Positions 55,692 to 63,823 of a stretch of DNA of 64,000 nucleotides are shown piece after piece. The notes under the pieces are model-generated. The model saw only the letters and a list, made by a program, of their open reading frames with translations, was not told where the DNA came from and searched no databases. Source of the DNA: Mycobacterium stomatepiae (lineage in GTDB: Bacteria > Actinomycetota > Actinomycetes > Mycobacteriales > Mycobacteriaceae); NCBI RefSeq assembly GCF_010731715.1, contig NZ_AP022587.1, positions 4,898,001 through 4,962,000 of the forward strand. Reading direction: 5' to 3'. How positions within the stretch are numbered: the first letter of the stretch is position 1; the number at the start of each line of letters is the position of its first letter. The translations under genes were made by a program, and so were the position numbers.

Positions 55692-56959
55692 TGTCTCAAG
55701 ACATCGGAATAGCTTGTCGGCCAGTTTCAGCTGGTGTCGAAGGCTCGTCTGGTCATTACCGCCGTCCTTGTCGAAGGCCGTTCGCAGTCGCAGGTCGCCC
55801 GTGACTATGGGGTTTCCCAAGGATGGGTATCGCGGCTGCTCAAGCGCTACACGCTCGAAGGCGAGGCCGCATTCGAGCCCAAATCACGACGGCCCCACAC
55901 CAGCCCGACACGACTTGCGCAGACCACGATCGAGCTGATCATCGATATCCGACGCACCCTGGTCGGCAAAGGACTCGACGCCGGACCACACACCATCGCC
56001 TGGCACCTCGAACACCACCACCGGTTACGAGTTTCGGTGGCCTCCATCAGCCGGCCACCTCACCGCAGCCGGCCTGGTCACACCCAGCCCCCACAAACGC
56101 CCGAAAGCGTCCTACATCCGCTTTGCCGCCGAACAACCCAACCAACGCTGGCAAGCCGACTTCACCCACTGGTCCCTCGGCCACGGCATCCACACCGAAA
56201 TCCTGTGCTGGATCGACGATCACTCCCGCTACGCACTCTCAGTCACCGCCCACCGCCGCATCACCGGACCCATCGTCGTCAACGAATTCACCAAAGCCGT
56301 TGCTCAACACGGCATCCCATACTCAACCTTGACCGACAACGGCATGGTCTTCACCACCCGATTCGCCGGCGGCAAATGCGGACGCAACCACTACGAAGCC
56401 GAACTCCACCGCCTCGGCGTACGCCAAATCAACTCTACCCCCAACCACCCCACCACCTGCGGCAAAGTCGAAAGATTCCACCAAACCCTCAAACGCTGGC
56501 TCACCGGCCAACCCCGCCCCACCACCCTGGCCCAACTGCAAACCCACCTCGACGCTTTCGTCGACGAATACAACCACCGCCGCCCCCACCGATCGCTGCC
56601 GCATCGCGCCACCCCAGCCACCGTCTATACCAGCAGACCCAAGGCCGACCCAGCAACCCGCATCGACACCCACAACCGAGTACGCACAGACCGCGTCGAC
56701 CAAGCCGGATCAGTCACCATGCGCGTCAACGGACGCCGGTACCACATCGGCGTCGGCCGCATCCACTACCGAACCCGCGTCTTAGTCCTAGCCCACGACC
56801 TCAACATCAAAATCATCAACGCCGCCACCGGAGAACTACTGCGCGACTTCACCCTCGACCCCACCAGGGACTACCAACCCACCGGCGCCCCCAAAGGCCC
56901 CACACGGAAAAAACCCCAAACCTAACGCAGGTTCAGGGCTATTCCGATGTCTTGCGACA
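55692..56959 (+). mobile_element. IS481-family insertion sequence
   Basis: The element is about 1.27 kb, bounded by terminal inverted repeats TGTCTCAAGACATCGGAAT (left, 55692-) and TGTCGCAAGACATCGGAAT (right, ending 56959 on the complement). They agree at 21 of 22 positions when extended through AGC. The termini are TG...CA. A related sequence TGTTTCAGGACATGCGAAT stands just outside the left end (55669-), perhaps an end of a second element. It carries one transposase gene. Confidence 0.85.
55734..56925 (+). pseudogene. IS481-type transposase with one frameshift
   Basis: From GTG 55734 the frame encodes an N-terminal helix-turn-helix (GRSQSQVARDYGVSQGWVSR). At about 56055-56057 an extra C (GGCCACC) shifts the frame. 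The rest, an rve integrase core and C-terminal beta domain, runs on in the +1 frame to 56925 without a stop. Catalytic residues are recognisable: Asp in WQADFTHWSLG, Asp in LTDNGMVFT and Glu in GKVERFHQTLKRW. The gene is either inactivated or misread in a C-run. Confidence 0.82.
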
Positions 56960-56960
56960 T

Positions 56961-56979
56961 CACACTGTGCCCCCGGCAG
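56961..56979. repeat. 19-bp direct repeat, right copy
   Basis: CACACTGTGCCCCCGGCAG comprises the tRNA-Arg acceptor-stem 3' end (from 56968) and seven flanking bases. It matches 55645-55663 exactly and begins 1 nt after the right end of the insertion sequence. Confidence 0.8.
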
Positions 56980-57040
56980 GATTCGAACCTGCGACACCGG
57001 CTTTAGGAGAGCCGTGCTCTATCCCCTGAGCTACGAGGGC
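56968..57040 (-). tRNA. tRNA-Arg (anticodon CCT)
   Basis: The 73-nt minus-strand gene folds into a full cloverleaf. The acceptor stem is GCCCTCG with CGGGGGC and discriminator A. The D-arm is GCTCAGGGGATAGAGC, the anticodon arm is CGGCT-CTCCTAA-AGCCG with anticodon CCT, and the T-arm is GCAGG-TTCGAAT-CCTGC. CCA is not encoded. It reads the rare AGG codon. Its 3' end is duplicated on the far side of the insertion sequence. Confidence 0.97.
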
Positions 57041-57096
57041 GGACGGGCCTGAGCTTACCGTGACGGCAGGCTCAGGCCCGTTGGCCGCGGCGGCGG

Positions 57097-57915
57097 TCAG
57101 CGCAATTCCGCGATGACCTTCGAGAAGTTGGCGATGTTGTTGTCCTGCACGGTGACAGACGACACACCGTACTTCTCTCGGTAGGCGAGCAATGTGTCGG
57201 CGATCTCGCGGGGCGAGCCGCTGAGCACGGAGGGCTGGGACAGGATCTGTTCATCGGTGAGATCCGGCGCGTAGCTCCGGGTCAGTTTCAGGTCGGGCTC
57301 GGTCTCGCCTTCACGCGGCATCGCGGTGATCGCCAGATTCAGCTCGAGTTAGTCGAACCGGTCGCCGGCGGCCTTGCGCACAAAGTTGACACGTTCGGCG
57401 AACGGGTCCTCGACGTCGCGCACCTTGGAGCCGGTCAACCCGATGATGTCGGCGTTGCGCGCCGCGATGGTGAGCACGCGGTCACCGTTACCGGCGATGA
57501 TCAGCGGTGTCGACGGGTGATGCTCCTTGAGATATTTCGTCATGTGCTCGAGGTAGTCCACCCGCGCACCGGCGCTGGGATACGGGATCTCCGCTGCCTC
57601 GAACTCTTCGCGGACGTAGCCGGTGCCGAGCCCGATCTCGAGGCGGCCGTTGCTGAGCAAATCCAGGCCTTGCATGTCACGGCTGAGCAGGGCCGGCTTG
57701 TAGAAGGCGGAGTTCAGCACATACATGCTCAGCCGCAGCGTGGTGGTGACCATCGCGACTGCGGTCAGGGTCGGAAAGGGTGCGGCGGCGCCCAAATGGT
57801 CCGGCACGCAAAGAATGTCGAAATCGGAGTCTTCGGCACGCTTGGCCTTGTCGAGTAGGGCCTCGCGCGATTTGAAGAACCGCATACTCATGCCAAATCG
57901 AAAATCCTTGGCCAC
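57097..57915 (-). pseudogene. LLM-class F420-dependent oxidoreductase with a nonsense codon
   Basis: The start is GTG 57915, with GGAGG 6 nt upstream. The frame encodes a luciferase-like alpha/beta barrel (FDILCVPDHLGAAAPFPTLT, SNGRLEIGLGTGYVREEFEA, TPLIIAGNGDRVLTIAARNA). A TAA at 57349-57351 stops translation after GDRFD, about 190 residues in. The same frame then resumes with LELNLAITAMPREGE and continues to the normal end at 57097. A single substitution (for example TAC to TAA) explains it. The missing third includes the barrel's last helices. Confidence 0.85.
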
Positions 57916-57946
57916 CAACAACCTCCGTTAAATGAGTTAGGAACAA

Positions 57947-59009
57947 TTACCAGGAGCGGGCCGCGGTCGCCAAGCCCCGCACCAAGGCGGAGGTGACCGA
58001 CGACAGGCCATCAGATCCCGGCAGCGGACTGCGCGGGCTGAGACCCCTGACGCGGACGGACAATTCGAGTTGTGTCCCGCCGTCGCGTACCCGGTTTACC
58101 GGGTTGTCAGGATGTAACCCCCGTAGTTCGAGCGGGATATCGTCGAGGTCGGTGACGACCTGATATCCGCTCAGCTGAATGTGTCTGGCGAGGTGGCGGC
58201 CAGCGCGCGATTGCGGCCTCCGGCAAGCAGTTGCGTACTGCGCCCGATGCGGCCGTACCCGTGCAGCGAGACCGCGACGTCGACATGGTCGAGAAACTCT
58301 GCCAGCGTTGGTGACTCAGCGGGGTCGAACCGCGCTGACGGCAGGTGGTGCGGGTAGCGGTCGGGATGGCGCACTAGATACACCGACGCGCCGGCGGCCC
58401 GGCCGCACGTTCGGCAACCACGTCCGTCATCTCTTCCAGGCCGCCGCCGTGAATGGCAAGGAAGCCGAATCGGGACCGCAGCCGGCTTGTCTCGAGCACC
58501 CCAGGCGCGCTGAGCAGCTCCGAAAGTGACTGTGGCCCAGGCTCGGAAGCCGATCTCGCGGAGGCGGGACGTGGCCAGCGCGCGGGATCCCAGCGCCGCA
58601 AGTAGTCGATCCAGCGTTGCGGAAGTCCGTGGTGGACGGCGCCGTCGATGATCTTCGGCAGGTAGCCGGGTCGGGGCGGCCCCGGCGTCACCCGCTGGTC
58701 GATGTAAACCCAGGCCGGTGCCGGACCGTCGTCGGTGTGCACGGTCAACTCGTCGCGCTGGTAGCGCACCGGAACGCCTTCGGCACTGTCCAGGGTGGCC
58801 AGGTCGTGGTCGGAGAGTTGCCAAAGCACACCGTGCACCTGGTTGCCGGCGAACGGTTCGACGGTCGCCACGCCGCGCTCATTGATCAGCCAATCGTGAT
58901 CGGACAGCACCGCCGGCCGTGGATCGGTGGCATCGGGACAGCGCCGCGCCATCTGTCTGATGCACAGGTTGGAGCCATATGCGAAGTACGGGTGCCGGCG
59001 CGCGTGCAT
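57947..59009 (-). pseudogene. Gamma-glutamylcyclotransferase / poly-gamma-glutamate hydrolase fusion, two frameshifts
   Basis: From ATG 59009 the first domain is GGCT-like (YFAYGSNLCIRQMARRCPDA, the YGSN loop; catalytic Glu in LDSAEGVPVRY). It is followed by a PGA-hydrolase-like domain (LRSRFGFLAIHGGGLEEMTD). Near 58395-58410 the frame shifts; SVYLVRHPDRYPHHLPSARF and VAVSLHGYGRIGRSTQLLAG follow in a second frame, which stops at 58171. A one-base deletion near 58180 moves the end (DDIPLELRGLHPDNPVNRVR) to a third frame, stopping at 57947. Intact, it would have cleaved gamma-glutamyl bonds in two ways. Confidence 0.78.
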
Positions 59010-59136
59010 TCAGCGGCTCACCGTCAGACAAATCGGCACCAGGTGAGCCTATGTGCTTCGTATAGCTATGTAAAACATGCCCGCATGACGGCCCCCCTAC
59101 GCGCGGCCCGACTTCGCCTGCCGGGAAGATACTTCC

Positions 59137-59517
59137 GTGCGGAGAAGGCTCACTGCGGTTGCCGGGGTCGCGGTCACGCTCGCGGGGTGCGGCGGACCGA
59201 GCCGTCCGGCCGCGACCGTCACGTCCACCGTGCCGCCGGTGACTCAAACGGTGACGGTGACCGAGGCGTCGCCGACACCACCGGGTCCGAAAACGATCAT
59301 GACCGCCAATGGGACTTTCTTGGTCAACACCGACGTCGCGCCGGGCACCTATCGCACCGCCGGTGGCGAGTCCTGCTATTGGGCGCGGCTGCGGAGCCTA
59401 GACACCAACGACGCGATCGACAACAACGTCGGCGACGGTCAGCAGGTGGTCCGAATATTGCCGACGGACACGGCGTTCGTCACGCGCGGTTGCGGAACCT
59501 GGACAAAGATCGGCTGA
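59137..59517 (+). CDS. Small secreted lipoprotein
   Basis: This protein has 126 residues from GTG 59137. A short signal peptide ends in lipobox TLAGC. A Thr/Pro/Val-rich linker leads to a compact beta domain with GTFLVNTDVAPGTYRTAGGE, CYWARL and RGCGTWTKIG. This PGTYR...CYW...GCG-W pattern is widespread in actinobacterial lipoproteins of unknown function; the two cysteines could form a disulphide. It is convergent with the DUF732 gene 8 nt away. Confidence 0.78.
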   Translation: MRRRLTAVAGVAVTLAGCGGPSRPAATVTSTVPPVTQTVTVTEASPTPPGPKTIMTANGTFLVNTDVAPGTYRTAGGESCYWARLRSLDTNDAIDNNVGDGQQVVRILPTDTAFVTRGCGTWTKIG

Positions 59518-59525
59518 CCGTGCCC

Positions 59526-59846
59526 CTACGGGCAGTACGTCGATACCGCGAGGTTCACCATGGACGTGACGTCGCCGAAGTTGATCCCGCGCGGGCCCAA
59601 GGTGTTGTGGACGTCGTCTGCAATCTGCTGTGACGACCAGCCGTTCCACCGATCGGCACAGATGTGGTGTGCCATAAAAAGGATGTCGCCGTCCTCATTC
59701 GGCGGCCATGTGAATCCGAGGGCACGCATCTGGGTCAGGAACGAAGCGTCAACGGTGTCCGCCGCGGCGACCGAAGCGGTGGACACCAGGGCGGCGCCCA
59801 CGATCAGCGGAGCGGAAAGTCTGGCCAGCCTGCGAGGTGACGGCAC
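59526..59846 (-). CDS. DUF732 secreted protein
   Basis: This protein has 106 residues from GTG 59846, with GAAGGAA 8 nt upstream. The signal peptide is LARLSAPLIVGAALVSTASVAAADT. The mature domain is DUF732, a mycobacterial family: FLTQMRALGFTWPPNEDGDI, a HHICADRWNGWSS cysteine segment and a final TYCP. Two cysteines are positioned to form one disulphide. Exported, function unknown. Confidence 0.82.
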   Translation of the reverse strand: MPSPRRLARLSAPLIVGAALVSTASVAAADTVDASFLTQMRALGFTWPPNEDGDILFMAHHICADRWNGWSSQQIADDVHNTLGPRGINFGDVTSMVNLAVSTYCP

Positions 59847-59986
59847 TGATGCTGTTCCTTCTTTCTCCGCGTTCGCGGTCGCGTAAGTGTGCGAGTCCAA
59901 AGCGGCGCAAACGTGAAGAATAGAGAAAACTTAGACAACGCACATGGAACGGCTAAACAAGTAAACGACCGGTTGTCGGTATACCT

Positions 59987-60208
59987 CTACGGCTTTGGCG
60001 TTGGGGCCGCCGCACCTCCATACAGGCAGTCATGAAGTTCCTGAGTGCCCGGGGCGAAGTCGAATCCGCAGTTGCACTCGCGAGCGTCCTTGGGCGAGAG
60101 GCCATTGCAATAGTCGGTGCCAGCCGAGGCCGATGGTGTGGTCCACAGAACACCGGCGGCCAAGGCTGCCGCGGCCCCGATCGTGGCCAGCAATACTCTC
60201 GTCTTCAT
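59987..60208 (-). CDS. Small secreted cysteine-rich protein
   Basis: This protein has 73 residues from ATG 60208. The signal peptide is KTRVLLATIGAAAALAAGVLW, with a likely cut after PSASA. The mature chain is only about 45 residues with four cysteines (DYCNGLSPKDARECNCGFDF, HDCLYGG), suggesting two disulphides. The ribosome-binding site AAGGAAT is moderate. No family was recognised, but the size and cysteine pattern suggest a small stable exported factor. Confidence 0.68.
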   Translation of the reverse strand: MKTRVLLATIGAAAALAAGVLWTTPSASAGTDYCNGLSPKDARECNCGFDFAPGTQELHDCLYGGAAAPTPKP

Positions 60209-60323
60209 GCTCGGATTCCTTTTCTCTGGATACGTTCCAGAGAAGCTTCTCATTGGAATCGACTTGGTGCAGCACTACTTCCGTTCAGTGCGCGTGTGAC
60301 TTCTCCTACTGTCCCGCCTCGCG

Positions 60324-60570
60324 TTAGGGCATGGAATAACCCTGGACCAAGGTCACGCCGTCGGTGTCGAGCTTGCCGGTCTGCGTGTCCTAAACGGTTC
60401 CGTTGGCGCTGAGTTGGCAAGACGCGGGCTTGCCTTTGGTGCTTGCGGTCACCGAAAGCATCTGAGAAGCGTTCTTGACCGTGAAGGTTAAGGGCGGCCC
60501 CGGCACCGGGTGCGGTTAACAGTGAAGTTCCCACTGACAGCGCAGCGGCTACAGCAAAGTAGCCTCTCAT
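60324..60570 (-). pseudogene. Small secreted protein broken by a frameshift and a nonsense codon
   Basis: From ATG 60570 a good signal peptide is read (MRGYFAVAAALSVGTSLLTA, PGAGAAL). After AAL the sensible frame changes: LTFTVKNASQMLSVTASTKG and KPASCQLSANGTV are followed by an in-frame TAG, then DTQTGKLDTDGVTLVQGYSM to a stop at 60324. So one frameshift and one nonsense codon are needed to read through. It was probably a secreted beta-sandwich protein of about 80 residues. Confidence 0.6.
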
Positions 60571-60611
60571 CGGCTGACTTAGGCCTGGGCGCTCGCCAAC
60601 ACGCGCCGTTT

Positions 60612-61841
60612 TTAGTTGCCTTTCAAAGTCAGATAGATCAGCACCACGTTCAGCACGCTCACCAGTGCTGCGACGGCCCAGCCGATAGTGGTCGTGATGG
60701 GGTGGTTGGTGTCGTCGCCCATCAGCGCCCGGTTGCTGGTGAGTCTGACCAGCGGCAGCACAGCGAACGGAATTCCGAACGACAGCACGACCTGAGAGAT
60801 GACCAGGGAGCGGGTCGGGTCGAGGCCGATCGCCAGCAGCGCGACGGCCGGGCACAACGTGACCAAGCGGCGCACGATCATCGGGATCGATCGATGTAGC
60901 AGACCCTGCATGATCATCGCGCCGGCGTAGGCGCCCACCGACGACGACGCCAGGCCGGAAGCGAGCAGTCCGATCGCGAAGAGCACCGCGATCGTCGGGC
61001 CCAAAGTGGTGTGGATCGCGGTGTAAGCGCCGTCGATGGACGCTACATCGTCGTGGCCCTGCAGGTTGATCGCGGCGACAAGCAGCATCGCCGCGTTCAC
61101 GGTCCCGGCGACGGCCATTGCCAGCACCACGTCCACGCGAGTGACCCGCAGCAGCCAGCGGCGCTCCGGGCCCGGCCCGGGATGCCCATGCCGATCCAGC
61201 ACCAGTCCCGAATGCATGTACACCGCGTGCGGCATCACTGTGGCGCCCAGGATGGCGGCGGCCAACAGCACGCTTTCGGCGCCGTGGAATCGCGGCAACA
61301 GCCCACCGAGCACCGCGTCGGACGGCGGCGTGGCGACGAAGAAGCTGGCAGCGAAGCCGACCGCAATGATCATTAGCAAGGCCGTGATGACGCGCTCGAA
61401 AAGGATCTGGCCGCGCCGGTCTTTGATCGCGAGCAGCAGCAACGAGATGACGCCGGTGATCACCCCGCCGAGCGGCAACGGCAGGCCGAACAGGATCTGC
61501 AGGGCTATTGCCCCACCGATGACTTCGGCGATATCGGTTGCAATCGCAACGATTTCAGCCTGTGCCCAGAACGTCAGCCGCAGCGGACGGCTCATCTCCT
61601 TGCCGATCGCCGAGGGCAACGAGCGCCCGGTCACCAGCCCGAGTTTGGCCGAAAGGTACTGCACCAGGCCCGCCATTACATTGGCGGCGACGATCACCCA
61701 CAGCAACAGGTAGCCGAATTGCGTGCCGGAGCTGACATTGGCCGCGACGTTGCCCGGATCGACGTAGGCGATCGCGGCGACGAATGCCGGCCCCAGCAGA
61801 TACCAGCTCGTTTTGAATGAGGCTTTGGTGTCCTGCGCCAA
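60612..61841 (-). CDS. mntH: NRAMP-family divalent metal transporter MntH
   Basis: This protein has 409 residues from TTG 61841; the start is uncertain because similarity to M. tuberculosis Rv0924c continues a few residues upstream. It has 11 transmembrane helices. The metal-binding motifs DPGN in AAIAYVDPGNVAANVSSG and MPH in GATVMPHAVYMHSG are both intact. It imports Mn2+, Fe2+ or Zn2+ with protons. The upstream region carries a metalloregulator-like box (61879-61897). Marks the return to M. tuberculosis gene order. Confidence 0.92.
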   Translation of the reverse strand: MAQDTKASFKTSWYLLGPAFVAAIAYVDPGNVAANVSSGTQFGYLLLWVIVAANVMAGLVQYLSAKLGLVTGRSLPSAIGKEMSRPLRLTFWAQAEIVAIATDIAEVIGGAIALQILFGLPLPLGGVITGVISLLLLAIKDRRGQILFERVITALLMIIAVGFAASFFVATPPSDAVLGGLLPRFHGAESVLLAAAILGATVMPHAVYMHSGLVLDRHGHPGPGPERRWLLRVTRVDVVLAMAVAGTVNAAMLLVAAINLQGHDDVASIDGAYTAIHTTLGPTIAVLFAIGLLASGLASSSVGAYAGAMIMQGLLHRSIPMIVRRLVTLCPAVALLAIGLDPTRSLVISQVVLSFGIPFAVLPLVRLTSNRALMGDDTNHPITTTIGWAVAALVSVLNVVLIYLTLKGN

Positions 61842-61878
61842 CTGACCGACCCGACCTTTGATGAGAGTTAGCGAATAA

Positions 61879-61897
61879 AAAAGTTAGGCTACCCGAC
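61879..61897. promoter_or_regulatory. IdeR/MntR-like metal box upstream of mntH
   Basis: AAAAGTTAGGCTACCCGAC matches the IdeR consensus TWAGGTWAGSCTWACCTWA at about 14 of 19 positions, with the core GTTAGGCTA intact. It lies 38-56 nt upstream of the mntH start. A DtxR-family repressor, MntR or IdeR, is the likely binder. Confidence 0.4.
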
Positions 61898-61929
61898 ATC
61901 CGCTCAGCGCCTAACCATCGCCCGCCCGA

Positions 61930-62643
61930 TCAAGTGGCGCCGATGCTTCCGCCGCCGTCGACCCGAACGATCTGGCCCGTGATGTAGCCGGCGTCCTCGT
62001 GCAGCAACATGCAGATCACGTGCGCGATCTCGGTGGGGGTGCCGACCCGCCGCATCGGGATGTCCTTGAGAACAAGAGCTTCGCGCGCCGACCCGACGGG
62101 GCTGCGCTCGCGGTACATCTCGGTCTCGATCGGCCCCGGGGCCACCGCGTTCACGGTGATGCCCGACGACGCAAGCTCGCCGGCCCAAATCCGGGTCGCG
62201 GTCTCCAATGCGCCCTTCGTAGCGGCATAGGGAGTGCGCTCGTCGACGCCGGTCGTCGTGAGGCTGCTGAGGTTGACAATGCGGCCCCACCCCGCCTCGA
62301 CCATGCCGGGCAACACGGCCTGCACCACCTGCACCGCGGTGCGCACATTCATGTCGTAGGTGAGAAATAGGTCGTCCAGGTCGATCGACCCGATGTGGCC
62401 GAACCGGGCCAGGCCGACGTTGTTGACCACGGCGTCGACCCGGCCCTCCGCGACGATCGAGTCGAGGGCCGCCGCGGTCGCCTCCCGGTCGCTCAGGTCG
62501 ACCGCGACGAACCGGCCCGGAAAATCTGGCGGCGCGCTGCGCGCCAGTCCAATCACCTCGTAGCCGTCGGCGGCGAGGCGGTCTACGACCGCGCGGCCGA
62601 TCCCCTTTTACGCCCCGGTGACGAGCACTCGCCGCTTCGACAT
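61930..62643 (-). pseudogene. Short-chain dehydrogenase interrupted by a stop in the cofactor motif
   Basis: ATG 62643 is preceded by GAGGAAG. The frame reads MSKRRVLVTGA, then a TAA at 62608-62610, then KGIGRAVVDRLAADGYEVIG and an otherwise perfect SDR to 61930. The catalytic set is Ser in IVNLSSLTTTG and YxxxK in PYAATKGALE. The stop replaces the residue between A and K in the TGxxxGIG motif; TCA to TAA would do it. Internal restart at the later ATG or TTG would lose the NAD(P) site. About 237 residues if read through. Confidence 0.85.
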
Positions 62644-62721
62644 CGCCTTCCTCTTTCGCGCTCGCGGATGCGACCGATCAGGGGAACGCCGAAATGCCCG
62701 GGTTTCATGCCGTGCGTTCGA

Positions 62722-63798
62722 TCACCCGGGCAGGTAAAGGCCCTTGCCGGTGACCAATGGCAGGTCGAGAGTCGTGACGATCCCCGGCGCGGCGGCCACC
62801 ACTGCCGGGATCGCGTTGACCACCCGCATCGCGGTGGCCACCAGACCGGCGTGGTTGTGATCCCCATTGGGGCTGCCCAGGCAGACGTCCATCCCGTAGG
62901 ACGGCTCGCCGGTGATCTCGATGCGGTACGAACCGCCCTCCTGGGCCGGCTGCGGCCACTCCGGGCACAGGTCTTCGCGCAACCGGGTGACGTGCTCCAG
63001 GACGATCGCGGGCTTGCCGTCGACGATCCCGAACACCTCGAAGCGCAGCGCCGCGGCGGTGCCCTTGGCAATGTGACCCGACGCGATCTCGAAGTCCTCG
63101 GGTGCGGGAATCCGGACGTACTCCTGCGTGACGGCATCGAGCGTGATGCCCAGGCCCGCGGCAATCTGGCGGATCACCGATCCCCAGGCCAGGCTCAACA
63201 CACCGGGCTGCAGCAGCATCGGGATGTCGTCCATCGGCCTGCCAAAGCCCATCACGTCGAACATGACCGCGGCGCTGTCGTAGGTCGCGTAGTCGACGAT
63301 CTCCATGCACCGAATCTGCTGGATGCTCTGACAGGTGCCGGCCAGCGCCAGGGGAAGGAGGTCGTTGGCGAATCCCGGATCGATACCGTTGACGTAGACG
63401 CTCGAATTGCCTTCTCGTGCAGCATCTTCGATTGGCTTGATGAGCTCTTCCGGGATGACCTGCCACGGGTACTGCAGGAAGACCGGGCCGCTGCCGACGA
63501 CGTTGATGCCGGCCGCCAGCACGCGCCGGTAGTCCTCGAGCGCCTCGGGCAGCCGGTTGTCGGCCAGTGCGTTGTATACCGCGCACTGGGGCCGGGTGGC
63601 CAGCACGGCATCGAGGTCGGTGGTGGCCAGCACACCGGTCGAATCCGCAAGTCCGGCAAGCTCTGCCGCGTCTTTGCCGGCCTTGGAGTCTGAGGACACC
63701 CAGACCCCGGTGAGCTCGAATTCGGGATTGGTGATAAGCGCTCTCAGTGCGTGAATACCGACATTGCCGGTGCCCAGTTGAACGACGGGGATGGGCAT
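62722..63798 (-). CDS. DapB-N-like NAD(P)-dependent amine/imine dehydrogenase family protein (Rv0926c-like)
   Basis: This protein has 358 residues from ATG 63798, with AAGGAGCC just upstream. A Rossmann motif starts at residue 5 (VVQLGTGNVGIHALRALITN). The remainder resembles 2,4-diaminopentanoate dehydrogenase-type proteins related to dihydrodipicolinate reductase (VVGSGPVFLQYPWQVIPEEL, VNGIDPGFANDLLPLALAG). The substrate is unknown. It is 25 nt from the next gene upstream, so probably in an operon with it. Confidence 0.83.
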   Translation of the reverse strand: MPIPVVQLGTGNVGIHALRALITNPEFELTGVWVSSDSKAGKDAAELAGLADSTGVLATTDLDAVLATRPQCAVYNALADNRLPEALEDYRRVLAAGINVVGSGPVFLQYPWQVIPEELIKPIEDAAREGNSSVYVNGIDPGFANDLLPLALAGTCQSIQQIRCMEIVDYATYDSAAVMFDVMGFGRPMDDIPMLLQPGVLSLAWGSVIRQIAAGLGITLDAVTQEYVRIPAPEDFEIASGHIAKGTAAALRFEVFGIVDGKPAIVLEHVTRLREDLCPEWPQPAQEGGSYRIEITGEPSYGMDVCLGSPNGDHNHAGLVATAMRVVNAIPAVVAAAPGIVTTLDLPLVTGKGLYLPG

Positions 63799-63823
63799 GA
63801 CTGGCTCCTTAGTGGTGGGGAGA

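Noticed and set aside
55734..56925. Programmed ribosomal frameshift in the transposase
   Set aside because: IS481 transposases are normally one frame and no slippery heptamer is visible at the GGCCACC shift site, so mutation or sequencing error is more likely.
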